DNA of 64,000 bases. It comes from Ruminococcus sp. HUN007 (GTDB lineage Bacteria > Bacillota > Clostridia > Oscillospirales > Ruminococcaceae). Position numbers and translations under genes: made by a program. This document shows, piece by piece, positions 27,201 to 35,573 of the stretch (position 1 is the first letter of the stretch; each line of letters opens with the position of its first letter). The stretch covers positions 1-64,000 of the forward strand of contig NZ_JOOA01000002.1 in assembly GCF_000712055.1 (NCBI RefSeq). The letters run 5' to 3'. A model generated the notes under the pieces. The model was not told where the DNA came from. It ran no database searches and worked only from the letters and a program-made list of their open reading frames with translations.

Positions 27201-27851
27201 CTTAATTATACAGCTTTTGAGTTTAACAATGCTTCCACTTCATTTTTCTTTTCAAACAGGACACATCCGCCGTTATGATCGCCTGAAAGAAGGTCTCCGC
27301 TCTGAAGTGCAGTAAACAGTGGTGAGTGAAGGGCTTCATTCAGAGAAGTGTTTCGTACATTGATGTCTGAATAAGGGGAGAACGGGCATGGTTCAGCTCC
27401 TCCGTGTGAGTTGATGTGGAAGAACCCTCTGCCGGCTGCGACACATCCGCCGGATGATTTTTCGTCACCCGGGAATGAGATGTAGACCATTTCAGGATGA
27501 TCTTTCCGCAGATGAAGGATCCTTTCTGCCAGGTATTCGCGTTCTTCGTCTGTCGGTGCAAGATCTGAGCTTTCATCAGACACAGGAACGTATTCGACGA
27601 AAATAACTGCCTTGCATCCGCGGTCTGCCAGACTGTCAAGGAAGTATTGAGATGTGACTTCCTTAAAGTTGTTTTTGGTTACAGTTACAGAAGCTCCGAA
27701 AATAAGACCGCGTTTTTTGAATTCCTCCATGTTCTTTACAAGCAGGTCGTAGATGCCTTTGCCGCGCCGTTTATCAGTGATTTCACGGTTTCCTTCGATA
27801 CTCATTACCGGCATAAGATTACGGCAGGTGTCAAAGAGTGTGAAATAATTT

Positions 27852-29530
27852 CGAGCTGTGCGGTTGAATTTTTTTTGATTCATCAGTAGCATCTACCAAG
27901 TGTCACGGAAATATGGTATGATATAAATATCATAATTTCAAAAGATAAGGTAGGAATCAACCATGAGTGAATCATCTTCAAATAAAAGTAAAGTAGAATT
28001 TATCGCACGTATAGTTAATCCTGACGGTCAGGTTATCGAAAAAACAGTTACATCATACAACGAGCTGCCGTCACTTGAGGATTTTGACCTTGAAACCAAA
28101 GCCGGATTTCTCAAGGATTTTGATAAACTTGAAAAAGCGCTCCTTTCAGCGCGAAATGAAATCGGCGAAGCTATAGCAGAAGAATATCTTGATAAAGCCT
28201 ATAAAAAAAATCGCCAAAAATAAGTTAACTAAGGTTGATACTGAATTAGGTCAAGTTTCAGCACAAATAATAAATTCCGTTTTGTTTCCGTTGCAGCCAA
28301 AGGAACGAATACAATCCATTGGCTGGACGATAATAGAAACTAAAATGTGCACTCAGCTCAGTTATCGCAGAGCAGCAGAAATGCTAAATCTCGTATATCA
28401 TAAAAGTGAAAATGAAACTGTAAAACTTCGTACATTATCAGATAACGCAATTCGTATTGGCAAAGAAATCACAAACGAAGTAATGCGAAAATCAGAATCA
28501 GTTCTGAAAATGTATGGTTTTAATGCCGAAACGGGGTTAGTCGAAAAAGGTGTTACCCTTTCTGAAAGCGTTACTCAGGTATACAACTCAAATGAAGATG
28601 CAGAAAATCGACTTGGCGAAATACAAAATACTATAAATGCAATCAATGATATCAGGGATGAAAAAATACCGTTCAAAAGTGAAGAGATTTACCTGGAATC
28701 AAAAGATAACTGTGTCTATATATCTGTTGATGATGTAGGAGTGAAACATCAGAAAGATGTACGCAAGTCGGATGTAAACTATGAAAAAGACGGCAAATAC
28801 GTCGAAAATACAGTAGCTCATATCCAAACCGGTGATGAAACATATATACTCACAGCCGTAGGAATGCGTAATCTTTTCAAGATCCTTTTAGCGTTTCTGC
28901 TAACACATGATTTTCTTAGCAAAGAAATCATATTTTTCACAGACGGTGCTAAAAACATAAAAAGCAACATAAATGAAATGTTTGCGTTTCATAGTTATAG
29001 CATCGTTCTCGATTGGTTCCATTTGAAGAAACGGTGTCAGGAATACCTTAGCATGTCGATAAAAGGAAAGGATAAAAGAAATTCCTGCCTTGAAAAAAAC
29101 GCTTCGCTATTTATGGGTTGGAGATGTTACATCTGCAATTTCATATCTCTCAAATATTCCTGAGGGCGATGTTAAAAAACAAAAATGGCTGGATGAACTC
29201 ATTGCTTATCTTGAAAGAAAAAGAGAATGTATTGTATGCTATGCAGTGAGAGATAAACTTGATTTCAGAAATTCAAGCAATCCAGTAGAAAAAGCAAATG
29301 ATATTATTGTCGCCAAGCGTCAGAAGCATAACGGAATGGCTTGGACTCCAAAAGGTAGTTCTTCGCTTGCTGCGATAGAATTTTTATATCATAACGATCA
29401 GGCATATGAATGGTTTTTTAATCATTCTATTCCTATGTTAACTCCAAATTTAATAGCGTGCGCTTGACAGAATAGCTATGTCTTTTGACACTGGAATATT
29501 ATACCTCAGCCAATTCAACCGCACAGCTCG
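27852..29530. mobile_element. 1679-bp insertion sequence, family not assigned
   Basis: Perfect 19-bp terminal inverted repeats CGAGCTGTGCGGTTGAATT are at 27852-27870 and 29512-29530. The 8-bp target AATAATTT is duplicated at 27844-27851 and 29531-29538. One DDE transposase in three frames fills it. Confidence 0.9.
27963..29467 (+). pseudogene. DDE transposase of the 27852 IS, frameshifted twice
   Basis: Three overlapping frames (27963-28223, 28189-29163, 29090-29467) make one ~495-residue transposase. Each step needs one base fewer in an A run: A8 at 28203-28210 and A7 at 29093-29099. Putative acidic triad: VYISVDDVGVK, FFTDGAKNI and NPVEKANDII, with LDWFHLKKRC between. Shifts are +1, so classic -1 slippage on A6G does not explain them; transcriptional slippage or sequence error might. 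Confidence 0.75.
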
Positions 29531-30116
29531 AATAATTTTCATCTATGTACGTACCGTTTGTAAAGACAGGGAAGAGAATGTTCTTCTTTGTTCCGGCCGC
29601 TTCAATGACATCACGCCGCAGCATCGGCTCGCCGCCTGCGAGAAGTATGAAACTGATCCCCATTTTATCTGCTTCATTAAATATTTTCAGCCATTCTTCA
29701 GAGGTGAGCTGCTTTACCGGTTCGGAATCGACAGTAGCATGATTGCAGCGGGAATAACATCCGGCACAGTGCAGGTTGCATTTGCTTGTTATACTTGCTA
29801 TGAGAAACGGAGGAATATGCTCACCGTTTTCCTCTGCTTTTTTTCGCTTTGAAGATGCATTACGGCTTGCTTTTGCAAACTTCATCATGAATGCACTTTC
29901 CTTCGGATTTTTAAGTGTTGCTTTTACAGCTTCTGTGACAATACGCTCTACGCCTCTGGTAAGATAGTCCTGTAGATCAAAATCTTTCTGCATTTTATCA
30001 CCTCATATATATCAGGAAACACTGATTAAACGGAAATATCTTTTACAACTATATTGTATCAAATATAAATGTGCTTGTCAAGCGTTTCTTTCAATGCATA
30101 ACGAAGATGCCGGTAT

Positions 30117-30171
30117 ATGAAAAAATCAGCTTATCTGTTCACGAAAAACCGTGATCCGGATAAGCTGATTT
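30117..30171 (-). terminator. Terminator of the feo operon
   Basis: On the minus strand AAATCAGCTTATC pairs with GATAAGCTGATTT, with an inner CACG/CGTG stem, followed by a T run. It lies just downstream of feoC. Confidence 0.8.
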
Positions 30172-30194
30172 GTATTAGGAGGACGCTTGTTTGA

Positions 30195-30455
30195 TTATCT
30201 GATAACTTCCCACATTTCACCCATGTTCTGAGCGGCGTTCTGAGGCATGCAGCCTTTGCATTCGGCTGCACTGCATTTTGATCCGCCTCCGCAGTTACAT
30301 GTGTGTGCGGAAAGAGAGACTTTTCTGATCATGCCGATGTTTTCAAGGTAGGAAAGCATTCTGCTGATATCGGCTGTATCTGTACCGAGTTCATCTGCAA
30401 GCATTTCCAGTGTGCGTGAACGGCCGTCTTTTAAAAGTTCAAGAAGTTTTTCCAT
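30195..30455 (-). CDS. feoC: FeoC-like winged-helix protein with Cys cluster
   Basis: 86 residues from the ATG at 30455 (a GTG at 30464 overlapping the feoB stop is an alternative). Residues 1-50 form a winged helix (EMLADELGTDTADISRMLSYLE). A cysteine-rich wing follows: CNCGGGSKCSAAECKGC, suited to an Fe-S cluster as in FeoC proteins. It is the last gene of feoABC and probably senses iron or oxygen state at FeoB. Confidence 0.75.
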   Translation of the reverse strand: MEKLLELLKDGRSRTLEMLADELGTDTADISRMLSYLENIGMIRKVSLSAHTCNCGGGSKCSAAECKGCMPQNAAQNMGEMWEVIR

Positions 30456-30460
30456 GGCTG

Positions 30461-32476
30461 TCACCAGATGAGTAAACCGACATGATATGCTATAAATCCG
30501 ATAAGCAGAGCACTTAACGTGTAGTACGCAGCGATCTTAGCGGTCCATTTGACTGAATGGATCTCCTGATAGGTAGCGGCAAGAGCAACGATACACGGCA
30601 TGTTGAATGTAATGGCGAAAATAAATGCAAGAGCTTCAGGACGTGATACATTAGCGAGAAGGAGCTCATTAAGGTTTGCAGCAACTGCACCTCCGCTCAT
30701 CGCTTCATTAAAGCCCTGTGCATAGGAAGTTCCGGAATAGAGAGCGCTGATTACACCAATTGCGCCTTCCTTGCCGACAGAAGAAGCAACAAATGCAATG
30801 AAGAGCTGCCACGGCATACCCAGAAGCTTAGTGAACGGTTCAATAGCGATACCTAATTTATACAGCAGAGTTGAGTCGTATGAATCGCTTCCGCTGTAGC
30901 TTAACAGCCAGAATATACCGCACACAAGAAGAACAACCTTTGTTACACGGAAGAACGTATCTTTTGTACGTCCGAAAACATATCTGAAAAGAGCTCCCCA
31001 TTTTGGTTTGTGGTACGGTGGAAGCTCCATTATCATACCGAATTTGTCTTCAGACTTTACAAGATTTCTTCCGAATACTTTAGCTGTTATCCACATGTGA
31101 AGTATCATTACAAGAAGTATAGCAATGATAACGACAGGAGCTGCTGAACCGAAGAATATGCTTGAGAGCATCGGAATAATAGCCCAGGTCGCACCGCACG
31201 GAACTGCCCAGGTAAGAGCAACTGTAAGAACTTTCTGTCCCCAGTTGTCAATTACTCTTGAACCGGCAGCACCGCCCATTGTACAGCCGAAACTTACAAG
31301 GAACGGCATTACGGACTTTCCCTGAAGGCCAAGTTTGCTCATTGTATTGTCAAATACGTATGAAATACGTGCCATAACGCCGACTTCTTCAAGAAGTCCG
31401 AAAACAAGTGTAACGCCGAAAACGAATCCAAGCATTTTAATAACGAATGACATGGACTGAAGAATTACGTTGCAGAGTATCTGATTTATAAAATCCGGGT
31501 AGCCGGCTCCGGCAAGCATTTCTGAAACTGCAACTTTAAGCGCGTCAACGAGTGAGCCGAGCCCCATTACCGGAAGTGCCGGAATGAAAGAGCCGACAAG
31601 GCCAAGAATAACGGTGAGTACAACGGCAGGTTTTCCCCAGAAGCGGTGAGTGTATATTCGGTCGAGCTTTCCGAGAGTCGCTCTGGTTTTCGTTACATTC
31701 ACAGCATCCTTCAGAATGTCGTCGATCCATCTGAATTTGCTTTCACCGGCTGCTATGGCACCTTTGGTGTCGCTGTATCGGGATATTCTGTTAAAATCCT
31801 CGTTTGAAAGCTTTTCCCGGAGTTTTGCCGTTATTACCTTATCATTTTCAAGAGTCTTGACAGTGAGCCACATCGGAGAATACCCCTCGATAGTGTTATC
31901 TTCAAGACTGCTTTTTATTTCGTCGTATCCGTTGAGTGACTCATATTCCTTTTCGAGAGCGGATACATTGAGTTTTGTTTTTTCTTTTACAGCACGTTCA
32001 AAAACATCATAGAATTTTTCATATGAGTTTTTGTCGTTAGCTGAAATAAGTGCAACAGGAATGCCGAGTTTCTTTTCAATGGCAGAAACATTGATGTATT
32101 TTCCCTGATCCTTTGCGACGTCAGCCATGTTGAGGATAAGAAAACACGGAACATCCATGCCGGCAAAATCCGCGAGCATGAAAAGACTTCTTTCAAGCTG
32201 GGAACTGTCTGCCAGAATACATACTACATCAGCTTTTCCGGAGGCAATGAAATCGCGGGTGATAACTTCTTCGTCTGAGTTTGCTGACATACTGTAGGAG
32301 CCCGGCAGATCAGCTATGCTGTATGATTTTCCGTTGTGTGTGAAAGTACCTTCTTTCTTTTCAACGGTTTTACCCGGCCAGTTTCCTACGTGCTGATGAA
32401 GTCCTGTAAGAGCGTTGAACAGTGTTGATTTACCTGAATTAGGCTGACCGAGAAGAGCTATTGTTGCTGCACTCAT
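30461..32476 (-). CDS. feoB: Ferrous iron transporter FeoB
   Basis: 671 residues, GGAGGTGAG upstream. An N-terminal G domain has G1 GQPNSGKST (from residue 10), G3 DLPGSYS, G4 NMAD; a helical GDI region follows. The membrane part has two Gate halves, for example EVGVMARISYVFDN and GCTMGGAAGSR, with GKEGAIGV near the end. It moves Fe2+ inward. The start overlaps feoA by ATGA. It belongs to the operator-controlled iron genes. Confidence 0.95.
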   Translation of the reverse strand: MSAATIALLGQPNSGKSTLFNALTGLHQHVGNWPGKTVEKKEGTFTHNGKSYSIADLPGSYSMSANSDEEVITRDFIASGKADVVCILADSSQLERSLFMLADFAGMDVPCFLILNMADVAKDQGKYINVSAIEKKLGIPVALISANDKNSYEKFYDVFERAVKEKTKLNVSALEKEYESLNGYDEIKSSLEDNTIEGYSPMWLTVKTLENDKVITAKLREKLSNEDFNRISRYSDTKGAIAAGESKFRWIDDILKDAVNVTKTRATLGKLDRIYTHRFWGKPAVVLTVILGLVGSFIPALPVMGLGSLVDALKVAVSEMLAGAGYPDFINQILCNVILQSMSFVIKMLGFVFGVTLVFGLLEEVGVMARISYVFDNTMSKLGLQGKSVMPFLVSFGCTMGGAAGSRVIDNWGQKVLTVALTWAVPCGATWAIIPMLSSIFFGSAAPVVIIAILLVMILHMWITAKVFGRNLVKSEDKFGMIMELPPYHKPKWGALFRYVFGRTKDTFFRVTKVVLLVCGIFWLLSYSGSDSYDSTLLYKLGIAIEPFTKLLGMPWQLFIAFVASSVGKEGAIGVISALYSGTSYAQGFNEAMSGGAVAANLNELLLANVSRPEALAFIFAITFNMPCIVALAATYQEIHSVKWTAKIAAYYTLSALLIGFIAYHVGLLIW

Positions 32477-32700
32477 GCTCTCACCTCCGATACTTCGATA
32501 CCTTCACATTCTTTTCTGTTAAGAGCGATCATTGTATCGCGTGCATAGATAAGCACGGGTCTGTTCCTGTCATTTTTTATAACACTCAGACTGGAGCCGG
32601 GCGTAAGACCTATTGATGTTATTCTTCCGATAAATCTCGGGTCTCCGTCGAGGCCTGTTACGACAGCCTCGGAATTTTCTTTGAGTTCTTTGAGTTTCAT
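32473..32700 (-). CDS. feoA: FeoA, SH3-like partner of FeoB
   Basis: 75 residues with the FeoA core RFIGRITSIGLTPGSSLSVI and the terminal strand GRD-like ARDTMIALNRKECEGIEV. CCGGAGGT precedes the start. First gene of the minus-strand feoABC operon, behind a consensus promoter and operator. Confidence 0.9.
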   Translation of the reverse strand: MKLKELKENSEAVVTGLDGDPRFIGRITSIGLTPGSSLSVIKNDRNRPVLIYARDTMIALNRKECEGIEVSEVRA

Positions 32701-32758
32701 TGCGTTACCTCCGGGAAATGAGATTCTTGTTTATTCGAAGTATGCGTAGAGTAACTGC

Positions 32759-32776
32759 GGTTATCCTAAACTAACC
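32759..32776 (-). promoter_or_regulatory. Putative metal-regulator operator, site 5 (feoA)
   Basis: On the minus strand GGTTAGTTTAGGATAACC, halves GGTTAG/ATAACC. It begins 8 bases after the feoA -10 box, covering the likely transcription start. Confidence 0.7.
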
Positions 32777-32783
32777 GTATAGC

Positions 32784-32812
32784 ATTATACCACTTAAATG
32801 TATTTATGTCAA
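32784..32812 (-). promoter_or_regulatory. Consensus feoA promoter
   Basis: Minus-strand TTGACA (32812-32807), 17 bases, TATAAT (32789-32784). Back to back with the promoter at 32824. Confidence 0.85.
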
Positions 32813-32823
32813 TACGCTATCTG

Positions 32824-32852
32824 TTGACAATATGAAGATAAAGTGCTATTAT
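32824..32852 (+). promoter_or_regulatory. Promoter of the DUF6110/P-type ATPase operon
   Basis: TTGACA (32824-32829), 17 bases, TATTAT (32847-32852); its -35 lies only 11 bases from the divergent feoA -35. Confidence 0.8.
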
Positions 32853-32859
32853 TAATAAA

Positions 32860-32877
32860 GGTTAACAAAGGCTAATC
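32860..32877 (+). promoter_or_regulatory. Putative metal-regulator operator, site 6
   Basis: GGTTAACAAAGGCTAATC fits the 18-bp pattern and starts 8 bases after the -10 box. Confidence 0.6.
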
Positions 32878-32964
32878 AGATTATAGACATTTGCGCTCAG
32901 ATCGCCTGTTAATCGAATTAGTCCCTGCATACCTGACTATAAAATATATAAGGAGAGAATAATT

Positions 32965-33204
32965 ATGAACAAATTATTCAAGAACGAAAAATTTATGTAC
33001 ATGCTTGCAGGCGCTGCTGCAGTTGTAGTAGGCGGAAAGATCATAAAGGCTGACTGTACAAGAAAGGCTGCAGTAAACAGCATCGCAAAGGGCATGAAGA
33101 TCCGTGACGATGCAAAGTGTGCTTTACAGAACATGAAGGATGAAGCCGAAGACATCTGCTACGATGCAAAGCTTAAAGCTGAAAGTGAAGCAGAAGAAGC
33201 GTAA
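32965..33204 (+). CDS. DUF6110-like small protein
   Basis: 79 residues: basic start, one Gly/Ala-rich hydrophobic segment (about 11-27), then a charged helix with CTRKAAVNSIAKGMKIRDDAKCAL. AAGGAGAG upstream. The pattern matches small DUF6110 proteins that I associate with P1B ATPases; the ATPase starts five bases after its stop. Possibly a membrane-bound helper or metal shuttle (two Cys besides a third near the end). Confidence 0.65.
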   Translation: MNKLFKNEKFMYMLAGAAAVVVGGKIIKADCTRKAAVNSIAKGMKIRDDAKCALQNMKDEAEDICYDAKLKAESEAEEA

Positions 33205-33209
33205 GAGTC

Positions 33210-35396
33210 ATGAAGTTTAAGATCGTATATGACAAACCCGGCAGAATACGCTTCAGGTGCGGCGAATACGCTTTTGAACGCGAAAAAGAAACCGCTGTTT
33301 TTCTGATTCTGAAAAACTGTGATTTTGTAAATGACGCAGAAGTACACAGTGCGAACGGAAGCATCCTTGTTTACTATGCTGAAGGTCACAGAGACGATGT
33401 TGTTTCAGTAGTCAGAAACATAAAAAAAGAAGATCTTACCGAAGAAACATCCGGTGAATTCCAGATAAAGCAGATAGACAGCGATTTTTCTGACAGGATC
33501 ATACTAACAGTCCTCAGGCGCTTTGTTACCCGTGCCATTCTCCCTGATCCTGTACGCAGGATCATGACTTTTATCAAAGGCATAGGATATGTCTGTAAAG
33601 GGATCGCAGCCCTGTTTAACAGCGGCATGACAGTTGAAGTTCTTGACGGTGCGTCCATCGGAACATGCCTTATCCAGAAAAACTATTCAACTGCCGGAAC
33701 AATAATGTTCTTGCTGAATCTTTCCTCAATTATGGAGGAATATACTCACGCCAGGACAAAAGCGGTATTAAGGGAAAGCCTTATTGTAAATACTGATGAA
33801 GTATGGCTGGTTCAGGGCGATACCGACGTAAAGATAACAATGGCTGAACTTAAAACCGATGACGTAGTAAGAATACGTGCCGGAAGCATGATCTATGCTG
33901 ACGGTGATGTCGTTGACGGTGAGGCATATATAAACGAAGCAACAATGACAGGTGAAAGTCTGCCGGTGCACAAGAAAAAGGGAAGTTCAGTATTTGCCGG
34001 AACTCTTGTGGAGGAAGGATCTGTTGCTGTCAGAGTAAGAAATCTTTCTTCAGACAGCCGCATAAACAGGATCGTTGCACTTATAGACGAATCAGAGAAT
34101 CTGAAAGCCGGAGTACAGAGCCGTGCCGAAAGGCTTGCTGACAGTGTGGTTCCGTTCAGTTTTATAGCTTTCGGACTTGTTTATCTGTTTACAGGCAATG
34201 TTACCAAGGCGGTTTCAGTACTGATGGTCGATTATTCATGTGCTATAAAACTTTCAGCACCAATTGCGGTCATTTCTGCAATAAAGGAAGCTGCGGACCG
34301 CGGTATAACAGTAAAGGGCGGTAAATATCTTGAAGAATTTGCTGCAGCGGATACTATAGTTTTCGATAAAACAGGCACGCTTACCAATGCAAAGCCCGAA
34401 CTTGCTGAAGTTATCGCATTCAGGCCGTACAATAAAACAGAAGTCCTTCGTATTGCCGCCTGCCTTGAGGAGCACTATCCGCACAGTGTTGCAAGAGCTA
34501 TTGTCAACGGGGCTGCGGAAAGAAATCTTATTCACGAGGAAGAGCATGCTGAAGTTGAGTATATTGTTGCTCATGGAGTGGCAACGCAGTACCGCGGAAA
34601 GCGTGCGATAATCGGAAGCAGGCATTTTGTCGAGGAAGATGAGCATGTGGAATTTTCTGCTGCTCAGTCTAAAGCAATTGAAAAAGCATCTGACAATGGT
34701 TCACTTATTTATCTTGCGATAGGCGGTAAGCTTGCCGGAATTCTCGTGATAAATGATCCTCCGCGTGAAAATGCGGCTGAGGTAGTAAAAAATCTGAAGA
34801 ATGCCGGAATTGAAAGAATAGTAATGCTTACCGGTGACAGCCGCAGAATAGCTGAAAACATAGCTGAGACACTTGAGATCACTGATGTTATAGCAGAGGT
34901 TCTTCCTGAAGAAAAGTTTGCAGAGATCGAAAAACTTAAGGCTGAGGGCCGCCGTGTAATAATGGTCGGCGACGGCATCAATGATGCACCTGCGCTTGCT
35001 GCTGCAAATGTTTCCGTAGCGATGAACGACGCATCAGAAATAGCTCAGGAAACTGCGGATATTACCATAAGGCATTCTGACCTGAATGAACTTGTAACTG
35101 TACGAAGACTCAGTGAAAAACTGATGAAGCGTATAAGTGACAGTTATCACTTTATAATAACGTTCAACACGGCACTGTTAGCCGGAGGTATCTTTGGGTT
35201 CCTTGCGCCGGCGACATCAGCATTCCTGCACAATTCATCGACACTTCTGATATGTATGAAGTCCATGACTGCGTTGGAGGAGAAAAAGCAAAAAAAATTT
35301 AAAAAAATTATAAAAATCCTCTTGACAACGTATTTAATTTATGATATCATACTCTATGGTTACTTTGGGGTAACTGAGAGTCATTCATTTTTGTGA
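33210..35396 (+). CDS. P1B-type metal-transporting ATPase with SCA in place of CPC
   Basis: 728 residues. An N-terminal HMA-like fold without CxxC (1-75) is followed by helices, actuator TGES (247-250), the ion-path helix with DYSCAIKLSAP (Cys344) instead of CPC/CPH, phosphorylation motif DKTGTLT (Asp386), the HP-type YPHSVA, and hinge VGDGINDAP (~586). The altered motif resembles Mn/Fe exporters rather than Cu pumps. It shares an iron-type operator with feo genes, so export of excess iron or manganese is plausible. The last ~30 residues run through the next promoter; one A fewer in the A8 run at 35290-35297 would end it earlier. Confidence 0.8.
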   Translation: MKFKIVYDKPGRIRFRCGEYAFEREKETAVFLILKNCDFVNDAEVHSANGSILVYYAEGHRDDVVSVVRNIKKEDLTEETSGEFQIKQIDSDFSDRIILTVLRRFVTRAILPDPVRRIMTFIKGIGYVCKGIAALFNSGMTVEVLDGASIGTCLIQKNYSTAGTIMFLLNLSSIMEEYTHARTKAVLRESLIVNTDEVWLVQGDTDVKITMAELKTDDVVRIRAGSMIYADGDVVDGEAYINEATMTGESLPVHKKKGSSVFAGTLVEEGSVAVRVRNLSSDSRINRIVALIDESENLKAGVQSRAERLADSVVPFSFIAFGLVYLFTGNVTKAVSVLMVDYSCAIKLSAPIAVISAIKEAADRGITVKGGKYLEEFAAADTIVFDKTGTLTNAKPELAEVIAFRPYNKTEVLRIAACLEEHYPHSVARAIVNGAAERNLIHEEEHAEVEYIVAHGVATQYRGKRAIIGSRHFVEEDEHVEFSAAQSKAIEKASDNGSLIYLAIGGKLAGILVINDPPRENAAEVVKNLKNAGIERIVMLTGDSRRIAENIAETLEITDVIAEVLPEEKFAEIEKLKAEGRRVIMVGDGINDAPALAAANVSVAMNDASEIAQETADITIRHSDLNELVTVRRLSEKLMKRISDSYHFIITFNTALLAGGIFGFLAPATSAFLHNSSTLLICMKSMTALEEKKQKKFKKIIKILLTTYLIYDIILYGYFGVTESHSFL
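35322..35350 (+). promoter_or_regulatory. Promoter of the Tp47/FMN/ApbE genes
   Basis: TTGACA (35322-35327), 17 bases, TATCAT (35345-35350). It lies within the annotated 3' end of the ATPase gene. Confidence 0.7.
35358..35375 (+). promoter_or_regulatory. Putative metal-regulator operator, site 7
   Basis: GGTTACTTTGGGGTAACT, halves GGTTAC/GTAACT, starts 8 bases after the -10 box. The G-for-C exchange is symmetric, keeping the palindrome. Confidence 0.55.
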
Positions 35397-35442
35397 TGAC
35401 AGATCATATTTATATCTGCCATCACTTTTTATTTGCGGTATT

Positions 35443-35460
35443 GGTTAGTTAGTGCTAACA
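35443..35460 (+). promoter_or_regulatory. Putative metal-regulator operator, site 8
   Basis: GGTTAGTTAGTGCTAACA fits the pattern; it lies in the leader 114 bases before the Tp47-like gene. Confidence 0.6.
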
Positions 35461-35573
35461 TATCGCAGTAATTAAACGACTATGTTGTTTAATCAGAAGG
35501 CTTATGCAGACATCAAACATAGATTGCCGATCTGCATAGTAATACTTTTTATTTTCCAAAGGAGTGCTTTATT

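Larger units (their letters stand above)
27206..29993 (-). pseudogene. Radical SAM protein interrupted by an insertion sequence
   Basis: The N-terminal part runs 29993 to 29531 and the C-terminal part 27843 to 27206; between them lies one IS plus one 8-bp target copy. Removing these gives 1101 bases, an exact 366-residue frame across TYIDENYFTLFDTCRN. GAGGTGAT precedes the start. The cluster-binding motif is CNLHCAGC (~62-70), then AGGEPMLR; the C-terminal GGCVAAGRGFF with EPCPFSPY and GGC looks SPASM-like. No other lesion is seen, so the insertion is recent. It lies downstream of feoABC on the same strand. Substrate unknown. Confidence 0.9.

Noticed and set aside
28189..28223. Programmed -1 frameshift in the IS transposase
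   Set aside because: The second frame is reached by +1 (or -2), not -1, and the same +1 sign recurs in unrelated genes.
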